A stretch of DNA of 64,000 bases. Source: Paenibacillus_G elgii_A. GTDB taxonomy: Bacteria > Bacillota > Bacilli > Paenibacillales > NBRC-103111. The notes beneath the pieces are model-generated. The model worked only from the letters and a program-made list of their open reading frames with translations, did no database searches and was not told where the DNA came from. The stretch's first letter is position 1. Every line of letters begins with the position of its first letter. Of this stretch, positions 1-8,952 are shown in pieces. The translations under genes and the position numbers were made by a program. The stretch covers positions 31,969 through 95,968 of the forward strand of contig JBHJMN010000022.1 of assembly GCA_042219835.1 (NCBI GenBank), written 5' to 3'.

Positions 1-780
1 TACGATATGCTGCTGAAATTCCGCGTTCCCGGAGAAGAAAGCGATTACAGCAGTGTTTTTCGTTCGCAGAAGATGGATGCCTGCGTGATCCTCGGAGCGA
101 CGGATACGCCCTCGGAGCGGGCGGAGCTGAAAAAACTGGAAGACGGCGGGTTCCCCTTTTGCCTGATCAACCAGCATATGAGCGGAGAGCGGTTTCATGA
201 AGTGGATGCGGATCATGAGGGAGGCAGCTACCGCGCGGTACGGTATCTGCTTGATCTGGGATACCGGAACATAGCGTTTTTGAACGGCACGCCCGAATTT
301 TCCAACAGCGGCGACCGGCTGCGGGGGTATATGCAGGCCATGCGCGAGGCGGGACTGCTGCCGGCGGCGGCCAAGGCTCCGGGCGACCTGCCTGCGCATC
401 TGTACTACGAAGGCAACTACAGCCGAACAAGCGGAATGAAAGCGGCGGCGGCCATGCATCCGCACCTGAACCGGATCGAGGCGGTATTTGCCTCCAACGA
501 CCGGATGGCGATCGGTTTGATGCAGGGGCTGCGCGAGTACGGACACATTCCCGGCCGGGATTACGCCATTGTCGGCTATGACGACTCCGAGGCCGCCCGC
601 GTAACCGACCCTCCATTAACGAGCGTTGCCGTGCCGTTTTACGAGATGGGCCGGCTGGCGGCGGAGCGGGTGCTGAGACGCGTCGGCGGAGGGAATGAGA
701 CGGATGGCGCATCAGAGAGCTTCAGACTTAAGCTGGATACAAAGCTTGTCGTGCGGCAATCATGCCGCATCCTGCGGTAA
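1..780 (+). CDS. LacI-family transcriptional regulator, C-terminal part (cut by window start)
   Basis: The frame is open from base 1, so the gene begins upstream and its DNA-binding helix-turn-helix is not visible. What remains (about 259 residues) is the periplasmic-binding-protein-like effector domain of LacI/GalR regulators: a conserved segment around DADHEGGSYRAVRYLLDLGY, then a typical NDRMAIGLMQGLREYG block and a VGYDDSEAARVTDPPLTSV block, where the family normally has (G/D)(F/Y)DD and a P-LT-V motif. Such proteins usually bind a sugar and release DNA. The inducer cannot be told from this fragment, and the regulated genes probably lie upstream of the window. The family assignment is firm. 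Confidence 0.9.
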   Translation, partial: YDMLLKFRVPGEESDYSSVFRSQKMDACVILGATDTPSERAELKKLEDGGFPFCLINQHMSGERFHEVDADHEGGSYRAVRYLLDLGYRNIAFLNGTPEFSNSGDRLRGYMQAMREAGLLPAAAKAPGDLPAHLYYEGNYSRTSGMKAAAAMHPHLNRIEAVFASNDRMAIGLMQGLREYGHIPGRDYAIVGYDDSEAARVTDPPLTSVAVPFYEMGRLAAERVLRRVGGGNETDGASESFRLKLDTKLVVRQSCRILR

Positions 781-842
781 CACCGTCATTGCGTTGAGCC
801 CGATTCGATAAGGAACGGTGAGGGGTTGAGGCCGCATGACGG

Positions 843-878
843 AAAAGCGCGCAGGGATCGTTCCCCGCACGCTTTTTT
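843..878. terminator. Rho-independent terminator, convergent
   Basis: Inverted repeat with about 14 paired positions (two mismatches) around a TCGT loop, followed by six T on the + strand and preceded by four A. It separates the LacI gene from convergent sspI and could serve both. Confidence 0.75.
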
Positions 879-887
879 GCCGTTGCT

Positions 888-1091
888 TTAAGCCAAATGT
901 TCTTTGAGCGTCGCGACCATCTGGTTCTGCGCATCCGCTTCGCTGTGCTTCCAAATAATTTCGAACAGCACTCCAAGTCCCGGCAGCACACGTTCTTCCG
1001 CATCCATCGAATCCGCAATAACTTCAAACAGCTCTTCGTTGCTTTTGTCATGCATGCGCTGAGTGATCGCTTGCCGCAAATTCAGGTTCAT
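888..1091 (-). CDS. sspI: Small acid-soluble spore protein SspI
   Basis: A 67-residue protein starting MNLNLRQAI, with the conserved core VLPGLGVLFEIIWKHS and a C-terminal ATLKEHL stretch. This matches the SspI family, minor SASPs made in the forespore that are distinct from the DNA-coating alpha/beta type. The ATG at 1091 is chosen because GAGGAA lies about seven bases upstream. An upstream in-frame start ten codons earlier lacks such a site. It is monocistronic and convergent with the LacI gene. Forespore sigma-G control is expected from the family, but I did not find a clear promoter. Confidence 0.88.
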   Translation of the reverse strand: MNLNLRQAITQRMHDKSNEELFEVIADSMDAEERVLPGLGVLFEIIWKHSEADAQNQMVATLKEHLA

Positions 1092-1190
1092 GGCAGTTCC
1101 TCGCTTTATGGTCTTTTCCACTTGGATGATGCGATTTCGCCTTTATTAATATGCTCCGCTTGAATAAGTTTCATGCTTCGTCATGAACTT

Positions 1191-1219
1191 TGGTGAACTG
1201 CCGCGCTTCTTGATATAAT
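1191..1219 (+). promoter_or_regulatory. Candidate sigma-A promoter of ktrA
   Basis: A perfect TATAAT at 1214-1219 lies about 30 bases before the ktrA ATG. The -35 region is weak (TTGGTG or TGGTGA at 17-18 bp spacing). No long leader fits between promoter and gene, so a c-di-AMP riboswitch such as precedes some ktr genes is not present here. Confidence 0.5.
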
Positions 1220-1247
1220 AAAGAAATGTGAAGGGGGATGAACACGG

Positions 1248-1907
1248 ATGAGCAAACAATTCGCTGTTATTGGAATGGGACGTTTCGGCTCCAGTGTAGC
1301 CAAGACGTTGTCGAATCTCGGCTTTGAAGTGCTGGCGATCGACAGCAGCGAGCAGCGGACTCAGGATGTGTCGAATATTGTGACCCACGTCGTTCAAGCC
1401 GATTCCACCGATGAAGAAGCGCTGCGCGCGCTCGGATTGCGCAATTTCGACGTCGTCATCGTCTCAATCGGACAAGATATTCAGGCCAGTATTCTTACAA
1501 CAATTATCGTAAAAGAAATCGGCGTGCCGAAGGTCGTCGTCAAGGCTCAGAACGAACTGCACGGGAAGGTACTCGCCAAAGTAGGGGCGGACAAGGTGAT
1601 TTATCCGGAGCGCGATATGGGCGTCCGGGTGGCCCATCATTTGATTTCATCCAACATTATCGATTACATCGAGCTTTCGGAAGATTACAGCATCGTCGAG
1701 GTTCAAGCGTCCGGGCAAATGGTTGGCCGCAATCTGAGAGAGCTCGATATTCGCGCCAAGTATGGCTGTAACGTGATGGCGATTCGAACCGGGGACAAGA
1801 TGAACATCGCCCCGCACGCCGAGGATATCATTAGACATCACGACATTCTTGTCGTTGTAGGGACGAACACAGATTTGAAAAATTTCGAAAAGACGTTTGC
1901 GGAATAG
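1248..1907 (+). CDS. ktrA: Potassium uptake regulatory subunit KtrA (RCK protein)
   Basis: A 219-residue cytoplasmic protein. The N-terminal Rossmann fold has the nucleotide-binding GMGRFGSS loop (about residues 9-16), the acidic AIDSS end of beta2 and the VVVKAQN segment of RCK-N domains. Residues ~135-219 form the RCK-C domain that in this family binds c-di-AMP. KtrA rings gate the membrane subunit KtrB/KtrD, and binding of ATP versus ADP controls K+ flux. No ktrB is adjacent, so it must pair with a membrane subunit encoded elsewhere, as with B. subtilis KtrC/KtrD. Start ATG with AAGGGGG upstream. The methyltransferase follows 18 bases downstream and may be co-transcribed. Confidence 0.92.
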   Translation: MSKQFAVIGMGRFGSSVAKTLSNLGFEVLAIDSSEQRTQDVSNIVTHVVQADSTDEEALRALGLRNFDVVIVSIGQDIQASILTTIIVKEIGVPKVVVKAQNELHGKVLAKVGADKVIYPERDMGVRVAHHLISSNIIDYIELSEDYSIVEVQASGQMVGRNLRELDIRAKYGCNVMAIRTGDKMNIAPHAEDIIRHHDILVVVGTNTDLKNFEKTFAE

Positions 1908-1925
1908 AGGGTCGAAGAAAAACGT

Positions 1926-2756
1926 ATGAACGATAAAAAAAAGGTAGTTTCCAATGAATCGGCTATCCTAAGCTCGGTTCAAAATCCGCGGGTAAAGCAG
2001 TGGACCGAGATGCTCAGTCGCAAAGGGAGGGACAAGCAGGGACGCTTCCTGATCGAAGGCGTTCATCTCGTGCAGGAGGCGCTCTATTCTGGCGACTTGG
2101 TGCCGGAGGTATTGGTTTATGCCGCCGATAAGAAGCAGGCGATTGCCGGACTGCTGGAGGATGCGGCAGCTAAAGGAACGGAATGCGTCGCGGTAACGGA
2201 AGCCGTGCTGGCTAAATGCACGGACACCGAGACGCCGCAGCCTGTGTTCGCAGTCGTACCGAAGCTGCCGTGGCGTGGAAGCGATCTGCTCGCGGCCAGT
2301 GAGCCGAACGGGCTGGTCGTCGTCATCGACGGTATCCAGGACCCCGGCAATCTCGGCACGATCATCCGCAGCGCGGATGCGGTCGGCGCCTCCGGCGTGC
2401 TGCTTGGCAAAGGAACCGTCGACCTGTATAACCCGAAAACGGTTCGTTCGACGATGGGATCGCTTTTCCATCTGCCGATCGTCCAAGGAGACTTGGCCGA
2501 ATGGTTGCCGCGGGCGGCGGAGTCCGGCGTGCAGGTTGTCGCTACAAGCCTGCAGGGAGCGGTTAGCTGCTACGAGCACGATTTTCGCAAAGCCACTTGG
2601 TTTGTGATCGGCAACGAAGGGCAAGGCGTCTCCGAGGAAGTTCGGCAGCTTTCCCGGCATCAGGTGCTCATCCCGATGAAGGGGCGCGCCGAATCGCTGA
2701 ATGCGGCGATGGCCGCTACCGTTGTCCTGTTCGAGGCGATGCGGCAGCGGGGGTGA
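1926..2756 (+). CDS. TrmH/SpoU-family RNA 2'-O-ribose methyltransferase (YsgA-like)
   Basis: A 276-residue SAM-dependent SPOUT methyltransferase. Residues ~18-95 form the substrate-binding domain (SVQNPRVKQW, then GRFLIEGVHLVQEAL). The rest is the trefoil-knot domain with all three SpoU motifs: DPGNLGTIIRSADAVGA, FVIGNEGQGVS, and IPMKGRAESLNAAMAATV, which form the catalytic Arg/Asn and cofactor pocket. Such enzymes modify 23S rRNA or tRNA ribose, and the exact target cannot be read from sequence. In many Firmicutes this gene sits by pheST, but here it follows ktrA by 18 bases. A strong terminator follows. Confidence 0.9.
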   Translation: MNDKKKVVSNESAILSSVQNPRVKQWTEMLSRKGRDKQGRFLIEGVHLVQEALYSGDLVPEVLVYAADKKQAIAGLLEDAAAKGTECVAVTEAVLAKCTDTETPQPVFAVVPKLPWRGSDLLAASEPNGLVVVIDGIQDPGNLGTIIRSADAVGASGVLLGKGTVDLYNPKTVRSTMGSLFHLPIVQGDLAEWLPRAAESGVQVVATSLQGAVSCYEHDFRKATWFVIGNEGQGVSEEVRQLSRHQVLIPMKGRAESLNAAMAATVVLFEAMRQRG

Positions 2757-2788
2757 GCTGTAATTTATTTTGTCGCCGAAGAATTTTT

Positions 2789-2829
2789 CCCGATGAATCA
2801 AAAACCTTGATTTATCGGGATGTTTTTTT
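2789..2829 (+). terminator. Terminator after the methyltransferase
   Basis: A 13-bp stem with one G-T pair (CCCGATGAATCAA against TTGATTTATCGGG), loop AAACC, then seven T. Its end touches the stop codon of the convergent pentapeptide-repeat gene. Confidence 0.9.
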
Positions 2830-3445
2830 ACTGTGCCCATACGGGAATATCCATGTCGGTAAATTGGACTGCAGATGGCAGCCGCCCGCCTTCCACTTTC
2901 GTCCCGCTTAGCTCACATTTGATAAATGTCGTATTGTCAAAAATACAATCGTAAAATCTCGCAGCTCTAAGCTCCACCCTGCGAAACGTTGCATTCGTGA
3001 AGTCGCAATTGTAAAACTTTACTCGTCTCCCCCCGAACTCTAACCAGCCATGGCCGATAAATTGAGTGCCTGTAAAGCGACAATGATGATAACGAGTATC
3101 GTCCATGTTGACCCTCATTTTAGCCGATGAAAAATCAGAGTCCGTAATTTGGCATGAACGCATCAAACACCGCTCCAAGGTAGCTTTGGAAAAGTTGACA
3201 CGAGACAAAATACTATTCGACAAACTATGTATATTTGCATAGGAAAGATTTACATTTTCAAGATGAGATCCATATAAACTGGACTTTTTCAATTCTTCTA
3301 TGACCGCAAAAGAGCCCACTTCCAGTCCGGATAAGTCAGCATCCCGAATAACTGCATGTCCAGCAGTAATGGCATCGATAAAAGGACGGATACTTTCCAC
3401 AAATTCTTCACTATGCCATCGTTCCAGAATGGTTTTCTTTTTCAT
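2828..3445 (-). CDS. Pentapeptide-repeat protein
   Basis: About 205 residues dominated by pentapeptide repeats of the A(D/N)LXX type, seen in RDADLSGLEV, NVNLSYANI, SRVNFSKATLERC, CDFTNATFRRVEL and CIFDNTTFIKCEL. These stack into a right-handed quadrilateral beta-helix. A few family members (Qnr, MfpA, McbG) mimic DNA and protect gyrase. Length is close to those, but I see no specific Qnr signature and do not assign that role. Two starts are possible. The ATG at 3445 (MKKKTILER) is preferred because AGGAG lies 12 bases upstream, whereas it directly abuts the ATG at 3457. Stand-alone gene, convergent with the methyltransferase. Confidence 0.75.
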   Translation of the reverse strand: MKKKTILERWHSEEFVESIRPFIDAITAGHAVIRDADLSGLEVGSFAVIEELKKSSLYGSHLENVNLSYANIHSLSNSILSRVNFSKATLERCLMRSCQITDSDFSSAKMRVNMDDTRYHHCRFTGTQFIGHGWLEFGGRRVKFYNCDFTNATFRRVELRAARFYDCIFDNTTFIKCELSGTKVEGGRLPSAVQFTDMDIPVWAQ

Positions 3446-3609
3446 CCCCGCAAGCATCTCCTGTTAATATATACTGATATCATAGAATTATAGGATATAT
3501 TCATATGAACTTCAAAGCCGAGGTGTAAGATGGTCCAAGAATTGGCCTTCTGTTTTGATGATAGCTTTAGATAAGATTCTCAATATCATGGGAATATAGG
3601 AATGGAACG

Positions 3610-5796
3610 GTGAAAGGGAAATTCGAAATGAAGGTAAAAGAAGATTTCTTTACACGCAAGAGACGTGAAATAGGCGTTGCCTTAAACGAAGTTCAGAGGA
3701 AGGCTGTTCTTCAGACAAACGGAGCGCTGCTTTTATTGGCATCGCCAGGGTCCGGGAAGACGACTACCATCATCATGAGGATAGGTTATTTGATCGAGGA
3801 GAAAAAAATGGATCCATCGCGAATAAAGGCGGTTACATTTAGCCGTGCGTCGGCTCATGATATGAAGGAGCGATTTAAGCGATTTTTTCCGAACCTTCAA
3901 CCAGTCCATTTTTCGACAATACACAGCTTTGCTTATGAGGTAATGAGAGAACATTTTCGGAAAACAAGAACGGCTTTCCAAATCATCGAAGGGGATCTGG
4001 ATTTGGAAGAGCAAGAAACGATGGATGCGAAACATCTGCCGCTGCACAAGAAAATAATTTTGCGTAATTTGTTCAAGTCCATGGTTGGCGACAATATTAC
4101 CGACGATCAGATGGATGATTTAACGACCTATATTAGTTTCATCAAAAATAAAATGATTCCTCCGGATAAATGGTCGTTGGTTCGAGTGGCTGTACCGGAA
4201 GCGGAACGGATTCTACATGAATATGAGGCATTTAAGAGGTCAGGTCACAGCAAGTTACTTGTCGATTACGACGATATGCTGACGATAGGAGAGCAGGTTT
4301 TAGAGAGAGATACGGAGCTCCTTCGGAGGGTTCAGGAGCGGTATGATTATATCCTTACGGACGAGAGTCAGGATACCTCCGCAGTGCAGCATGCCATTAT
4401 CGAAAAGCTGGTTCGGAAGCACGGCAATCTTTGCGTGGTTGCAGATGACGATCAATCGATTTATAGTTGGCGCGGCGCGGAGCCTTCCTACCTTTTAAAC
4501 TTCAAGCAAGTGTATCCTCGCGCCGTTACCTTGTTTGTGGAGCAAAATTATCGCTCCTCTAAAGATATCGTGACCGTAACGAATAAGTTCATCAAGCGAA
4601 ATAAGAACCGTTACGACAAGAATATGTTCACGGAGAATCCATCAAGTAAGCCGATGAAAATCAGAAGCTTATCGGATTATATCGATCAAACGAAGTATCT
4701 GGTTCAACAGATTCAGAAGGTGGAGCAGCTTTCTGATGTGGCCGTATTGTATCGTAACAATTCCTCATCGATTGCCTTAATCAATGAATTTGATCGAGCA
4801 GGGATTCCCTTTTTCATGAAAGATGCAGACAATCGATTCTTTTCGCATTGGGTAGTTGAAGATATTAAAAATTTCATGCGAATGAGCTTTACTGACAAGC
4901 GTCCGGACATTTTGGAAAAAATCCACCTGAAATTTAATGGATATATCAGTAAACAGCAGATGGCGGCATTGAAAGAGATTGACAATAACGAATCGGTATT
5001 TGATAATTTGCTGAATCATGTGCGATTGCAGGATTATCAAGTGAAGCCGTTGGTTGCAAGCAAAGAAACATTTCTGCAAATGCGGGGGATGCCACCGCTA
5101 CATGCTATACGTGTCATTCGTGATCGATTGGGATATGAAAAGGCGCTTGAAAAGATTTGCGAACGGCTTGGATTCCGTAAGGAATACTTAATCGGCATCC
5201 TTAACACATTGGAAGAGATTGCAGTGGGGCTGGAGACAATGGAGGAGTTTGCGAGCAGGTTAAAGCATCTGGAATTGGTTCTAAAGAATGCAAAGTTCAG
5301 GAAAGATCAGAATATGGTGACTTTCTCAACGTTTCATAGCGCGAAGGGGCTTGAATTTGAGCGGGTCTATATGATTGATCTCGTGGATGGCATTATTCCG
5401 TCATCTGACGATCTCAAAGCAAGCTCGGCAGCGATGATGGAAGAGGCAGTTCGGCTTTTTTATGTTGGTATGACGCGGGCGAAGAAACATCTGGAGCTTA
5501 TAACGTATTGGAAAAGAGACGGTGAGGAGGTTACAGAATCGCAGTTTGTTACAGCGATCAGGAACATCATGAATCCTCCGAAAAACGATGTGCCCAAAAA
5601 CAGCGGAGCAGCAGAGAAAGATACTATACGGGATCGAGCCGGGCTGGTTGTAGGGAAGACCATCAGACATAGCGTTTTCGGCTCTGGGTCCATAAGACGG
5701 ATAGACAAAGATTACATCCACATCCAATTTGGATCAAGCGTGAAAGTTCTATGGATTACAACTTGTTTAGAAAAGGGATTATTGGAGCCAATGTAA
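3610..5796 (+). CDS. UvrD/Rep-like superfamily 1 DNA helicase with PcrA-type C-terminal domain
   Basis: A 728-residue 3'-5' SF1A helicase. Visible motifs in order: Walker A LLASPGSGKTTT (~residue 45), motif Ia FSRASA, motif II LTDESQDTS (DESQ in place of DEAQ), motif III DDDQSIYSWRGA, motif IV NYRSS, motif V TFHSAKGLEFERV and motif VI FYVGMTRAKK. The last ~50 residues (GKTIRHSVFGSGSI) resemble the Tudor-like tail with which PcrA contacts RNA polymerase or UvrB. It is probably an extra PcrA/UvrD paralogue for repair or for mobile DNA, because no ligA partner is adjacent. GTG 3610 has AGGA eight bases upstream. ATG 3628 with AGGG nine bases upstream is an equally good start. Confidence 0.88.
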   Translation: MKGKFEMKVKEDFFTRKRREIGVALNEVQRKAVLQTNGALLLLASPGSGKTTTIIMRIGYLIEEKKMDPSRIKAVTFSRASAHDMKERFKRFFPNLQPVHFSTIHSFAYEVMREHFRKTRTAFQIIEGDLDLEEQETMDAKHLPLHKKIILRNLFKSMVGDNITDDQMDDLTTYISFIKNKMIPPDKWSLVRVAVPEAERILHEYEAFKRSGHSKLLVDYDDMLTIGEQVLERDTELLRRVQERYDYILTDESQDTSAVQHAIIEKLVRKHGNLCVVADDDQSIYSWRGAEPSYLLNFKQVYPRAVTLFVEQNYRSSKDIVTVTNKFIKRNKNRYDKNMFTENPSSKPMKIRSLSDYIDQTKYLVQQIQKVEQLSDVAVLYRNNSSSIALINEFDRAGIPFFMKDADNRFFSHWVVEDIKNFMRMSFTDKRPDILEKIHLKFNGYISKQQMAALKEIDNNESVFDNLLNHVRLQDYQVKPLVASKETFLQMRGMPPLHAIRVIRDRLGYEKALEKICERLGFRKEYLIGILNTLEEIAVGLETMEEFASRLKHLELVLKNAKFRKDQNMVTFSTFHSAKGLEFERVYMIDLVDGIIPSSDDLKASSAAMMEEAVRLFYVGMTRAKKHLELITYWKRDGEEVTESQFVTAIRNIMNPPKNDVPKNSGAAEKDTIRDRAGLVVGKTIRHSVFGSGSIRRIDKDYIHIQFGSSVKVLWITTCLEKGLLEPM

Positions 5797-5938
5797 ATGG
5801 AAGAATTCAAGCAATCCGGGTTAAAAAACAATCATTTGCTTGATTCAAGTTAGAAAAGCCCTGATGTTATCCAACGGGTTATTGAAGAAATTATGAACAA
5901 TAAACAATACAGGTTAGCGGATTGAGTTAACTCATACA

Positions 5939-5985
5939 GCGGCAGCCCGGGACTTTTTTGCTTGTCCAGGGCTGCCGCCGGTTTT
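5939..5985 (+). terminator. Strong hairpin terminator
   Basis: A 15-bp stem with one mismatch (arms 5939-5953 and 5964-5978) followed by GG and five T on the + strand. It lies between the helicase and the convergent MFS gene. The 140 bases between helicase stop and hairpin hold nothing recognisable. Confidence 0.75.
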
Positions 5986-5991
5986 TCCACT

Positions 5992-7164
5992 TTACTTAGA
6001 CAGCACGTTCTTTGACGAGGCTCTGTCCAACGAAAACGACAGCCATGCGAAGAAAAGGCCAAGGAGCACGATCGATCCGCCGACCCAACCGAGAGGGGAG
6101 GCCGTGTAACGGTCCACGATCAGCCCGCCTACGCCTGCCCCGACAGCCAGCCCGAGCTGAAAGACGTAAGTATTGGCACTAAGGGCAATTTCGGTCGAAT
6201 GCGGGGATAGGGTGATCAGATAATACTGCTGGGCCGGTACCGTCGTCTGCACGGCGCTCATCCAAAGCATGGTTGCCAGCATCGCACCGACAACAAACTG
6301 GGCCGCGAAGGGAAAAGCGATCAGAATCGCGGCATGCAAAAGCAGACTCACGTAAAGCGTTGGCCGAATCCCCCATTTATCGACGGCCAATCCTCCTACG
6401 CGCGATCCCGCGGCACTGGCGAGCCCTGCCAGCAACAGCGTCGTGCTGACAAGCGCCGTGGACATCCCCGTTGCGGACTGCAAGAGAGGAGTAATGTACG
6501 TATAGACGGTCGAATATCCCGTCAAGAACAGGAACGAAAGCAGCAGCACCGTGACAACCCGTCTGTTCTTGAGTGCGGCCAATTGGGTCCGCAGCGGGAC
6601 GGTTTCTTGCTTTGGCAGCTTCGGAAGGTAGGCCATAATAGCCCAAACCGCCAGGATGCCGAATGCCGCAATGATCAGGAAAACCGAGCGCCATCCCCAC
6701 ATGTCTCCGGCCATGGTGCCTGCGGGCACCCCCAGAACAAGCGAGACGCTAAAGCCCATGAGAATCGTTCCGATTGCGCTCCCTTTTTTCTCCGGCGGAG
6801 CCAGGTAGGCCGCGACGGCGAGAGCGACTACCGTATAGACGCCTCCGCTTAACCCGAGCAGAATCCGGGAGGCCATTAATACAGCAAAGCCTGTACTGAA
6901 AAAAGCAAGCAGATTGCCGGCAATGAAAAGAAGAAGAGCTGCCACGATCAGCTTCTTTCGCTCCATGCGGGCGGTGAAGGCGATCAACAGCGGCGAGCCG
7001 AAGGCAAACGCAAGAGAGAAGCCCGTGACCAACTGCCCGGCGAGGGAGAGGGGGACCTGCGTATCCTTCGCGATCATGCCGATAATTCCGGTGACAATCG
7101 ACTCCGCCGTTCCCACCATAAATTCCCCTAAAGCAAGCAAATAAATTCCAATATAGCGAGACAA
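5992..7164 (-). CDS. MFS transporter, DHA1 family efflux permease
   Basis: A 390-residue inner-membrane protein with about 12 hydrophobic helices. The family signature after TM2 (ARMERKKLIVAALLLFIAGN, equivalent to G-x-x-D-R-x-G-R-K/R) and the TM4-5 motif of drug:H+ antiporters (GTILMGFSVSLVLGVPAGTM) are visible. It most resembles the DHA1 branch containing PbuE and arabinose-efflux-type exporters. The substrate is unknown. The start is TTG at 7164 with AGGAGGG six bases upstream. It is transcribed divergently from an Lrp/AsnC regulator 197 bases away, which suggests control by that regulator and perhaps export of an amino acid or related metabolite. Confidence 0.82.
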   Translation of the reverse strand: MSRYIGIYLLALGEFMVGTAESIVTGIIGMIAKDTQVPLSLAGQLVTGFSLAFAFGSPLLIAFTARMERKKLIVAALLLFIAGNLLAFFSTGFAVLMASRILLGLSGGVYTVVALAVAAYLAPPEKKGSAIGTILMGFSVSLVLGVPAGTMAGDMWGWRSVFLIIAAFGILAVWAIMAYLPKLPKQETVPLRTQLAALKNRRVVTVLLLSFLFLTGYSTVYTYITPLLQSATGMSTALVSTTLLLAGLASAAGSRVGGLAVDKWGIRPTLYVSLLLHAAILIAFPFAAQFVVGAMLATMLWMSAVQTTVPAQQYYLITLSPHSTEIALSANTYVFQLGLAVGAGVGGLIVDRYTASPLGWVGGSIVLLGLFFAWLSFSLDRASSKNVLSK

Positions 7165-7361
7165 CCGTTTCCCTCCTTGAATGGAACATAATGGTTTGTT
7201 GTTTGCCGATTTCCGCGCAGATGCGACAAGTATTTACTAATGACATTTTACAAAAACGATTTTATAATTTACATACATGAATCAAGGTATTTGGCCCCCA
7301 CGAATTTAAGGATTGAAGTTAATTTGCGATCTTCACTTATATAATTGAAAGGGTGGTTTGT

Positions 7362-7823
7362 ATGGATCAAGTGGACTACAAAATATTAAGCCTGCTGCAC
7401 GAAAATTCCCGCATTCCGATGGCGGAGCTAGGGAGGGTCATCGGGATGACACAGCCGGCCGTGAAGGAGAGAGTAAGGAAGCTGGAGGAGCAAGGTGTGA
7501 TTACGGGATACCACGCGGCGATCTCCCTGCCGAAGCTGGGCAAGAACACGACAGCCTTTGTCATGTTCCGGACGAAGAAATGCGCCGCCTTTATCGATTT
7601 TTGCAGACAGTCGCCCGAGGTGACGGACATGTACCGGATTAGCGGGGAGTACAACTACATGCTGAAGGTCATTACCGAAACGACCGAGGAACTGGTGGAT
7701 TTTTCGGAAAGATGCGAGGATTTCGGCTACTCCTATACGTTGATTATGCTCACGGCTCCGTTCGAGCATAAAATGACGATCGAACCGCCAATCGCCAAAT
7801 CGGCGGAGCCTTTGTCCAACTAA
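7362..7823 (+). CDS. Lrp/AsnC-family transcriptional regulator
   Basis: 153 residues: an N-terminal AsnC-type winged helix (DQVDYKILSLLHENSRIPMA, recognition helix TQPAVKERVRKLEEQGVI) and a C-terminal RAM effector domain from about residue 65 (AFVMFRTKK, YRISGEYNYMLKV). The family senses amino acids and acts as dimers to octamers on neighbouring genes. ATG 7362 is chosen, with AAAGGGTGG six bases upstream. A GTG three codons earlier is less likely. The gene is divergent from the MFS exporter, the usual layout for a local regulator and its target. Confidence 0.9.
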   Translation: MDQVDYKILSLLHENSRIPMAELGRVIGMTQPAVKERVRKLEEQGVITGYHAAISLPKLGKNTTAFVMFRTKKCAAFIDFCRQSPEVTDMYRISGEYNYMLKVITETTEELVDFSERCEDFGYSYTLIMLTAPFEHKMTIEPPIAKSAEPLSN

Positions 7824-7856
7824 CGACGCACGACAGGATCGCTTCATCAGCTGAAC

Positions 7857-7913
7857 CCAAAAAAGCTTAGCCGTTTTCCTTTGCAGGCGAACCGGCTAAG
7901 CTTTTTTGGTTTT
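7857..7913. terminator. Bidirectional terminator
   Basis: A perfect 17-bp inverted repeat (arms 7857-7873 and 7893-7909) with an A tract on one side and a T tract on the other, placed between the convergent Lrp and ABC ATPase genes. Confidence 0.9.
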
Positions 7914-7926
7914 ACTTTCTAATCCG

Positions 7927-8727
7927 TTACGTAAGCGGGTTCCCGCCGTGGGCCGCCCGCACGTACACGCGCTGACGATGCTTTTCGACCTCGACAGGGG
8001 CCTCGAAAAATTCGGTCAAGATATCCGCCTCCAGGATGCTTTCAGTAGGTCCGCTGCGGATCACCTCGCCTTTGCGCAGCAGCAGCGTATGGCTGAAGGC
8101 GGGAACGATTTCTTCCGTATGATGGGTGACGTAAATCAGCGTCGGCGACTGCTCCTGACAGCTCAGCTCCTGGATGCTGTCCAGCAGCTTTTCGCGCGAA
8201 AACAAATCCAGCCCGTTGCAGGGCTCGTCCAGAATTAGCAGGTGCGGTTCCGCCATCAGCGCCCGGGCGATTAGCACCTTCTGCTTCTCTCCCTGCGAGC
8301 AGGTCCGGAATTCCCGGTCCCACAGATGCGTGCAGCCCAGCGTGCGCATCAGCGCTTGCGCCCGGTCCAGATCTTCATCGGACAGCCGCTCGTACAAGCC
8401 GATGGTCGCGTATTTGCCGCTGATAATCACATACTGGGTTTTGTCGGTGGCATACAGCTTCTCCTGCAGCGAGGAGCTGACCCAGCCGATGGATCGGCGC
8501 AGCTCGCGCAAATCGACTTCCCCGAACCGGTGGCCGAGCACGGACACCGACCCTTTCGTCGGCCAGAGATAGCCGTTAATGATGTTCAGCAGCGTCGTTT
8601 TTCCCGATCCGTTCAAGCCCAGCAGCGCCCAATGCTCTTTGGGACGCACGGCCCAATTGATATTGTGCAGCAAAACGTTCTGGCCGTTTTTCCAAGATAC
8701 ATCCTGAATAACGATGACATGTTCCAT
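7927..8727 (-). CDS. ABC transporter ATP-binding protein, YlmA/ModF-like
   Basis: A 266-residue single ABC ATPase: Walker A GLNGSGKTT (~residue 37), Q-loop SSSLQEK, signature CSQGEKQKVLIAR (CSQGE in place of LSGGQ), Walker B LLILDEP, D-loop NGLD and switch His in YVTHHTEE. The closest remembered relatives are B. subtilis YlmA and E. coli ModF, soluble ATPases whose cognate transport role is unclear. No permease or binding-protein gene is adjacent, so transport cannot be inferred from context. It is divergent from the quorum-sensing regulator, with 225 bases between. Confidence 0.82.
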   Translation of the reverse strand: MEHVIVIQDVSWKNGQNVLLHNINWAVRPKEHWALLGLNGSGKTTLLNIINGYLWPTKGSVSVLGHRFGEVDLRELRRSIGWVSSSLQEKLYATDKTQYVIISGKYATIGLYERLSDEDLDRAQALMRTLGCTHLWDREFRTCSQGEKQKVLIARALMAEPHLLILDEPCNGLDLFSREKLLDSIQELSCQEQSPTLIYVTHHTEEIVPAFSHTLLLRKGEVIRSGPTESILEADILTEFFEAPVEVEKHRQRVYVRAAHGGNPLT

Positions 8728-8894
8728 AGGCTGACCTCTTCCCTTTTGTTCATCCTTGTCTATCTCCTCATCTTAAAACAAGGAAGATGCCGTGTCGATG
8801 CGAAAAGTGCTCATCCCGAAGAGCAATTTTTGCTACATTTCATTTTTTTAGTGATAGCGGTTACAAACCAGTAATATACATATAAAGTAGGTTA

Positions 8895-8923
8895 TTTACA
8901 CTTCCCTTCGACCGATGTACTAT
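8895..8923 (+). promoter_or_regulatory. Candidate promoter of the aloR-like operon
   Basis: TTTACA (8895-8900), 17-bp spacer, TACTAT (8918-8923), about 30 bases ahead of the aloR-like start codon, which has the ribosome site GGGAGGAG. Confidence 0.5.
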
Positions 8924-8952
8924 ATGGATATAGGCAGGGAGGAGAATTTTAT

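Noticed and set aside
2828..3445. Qnr-type quinolone resistance protein
   Set aside because: Length is similar and pentapeptides are present, but no Qnr-specific sequence could be recognised, so only the repeat family is claimed.
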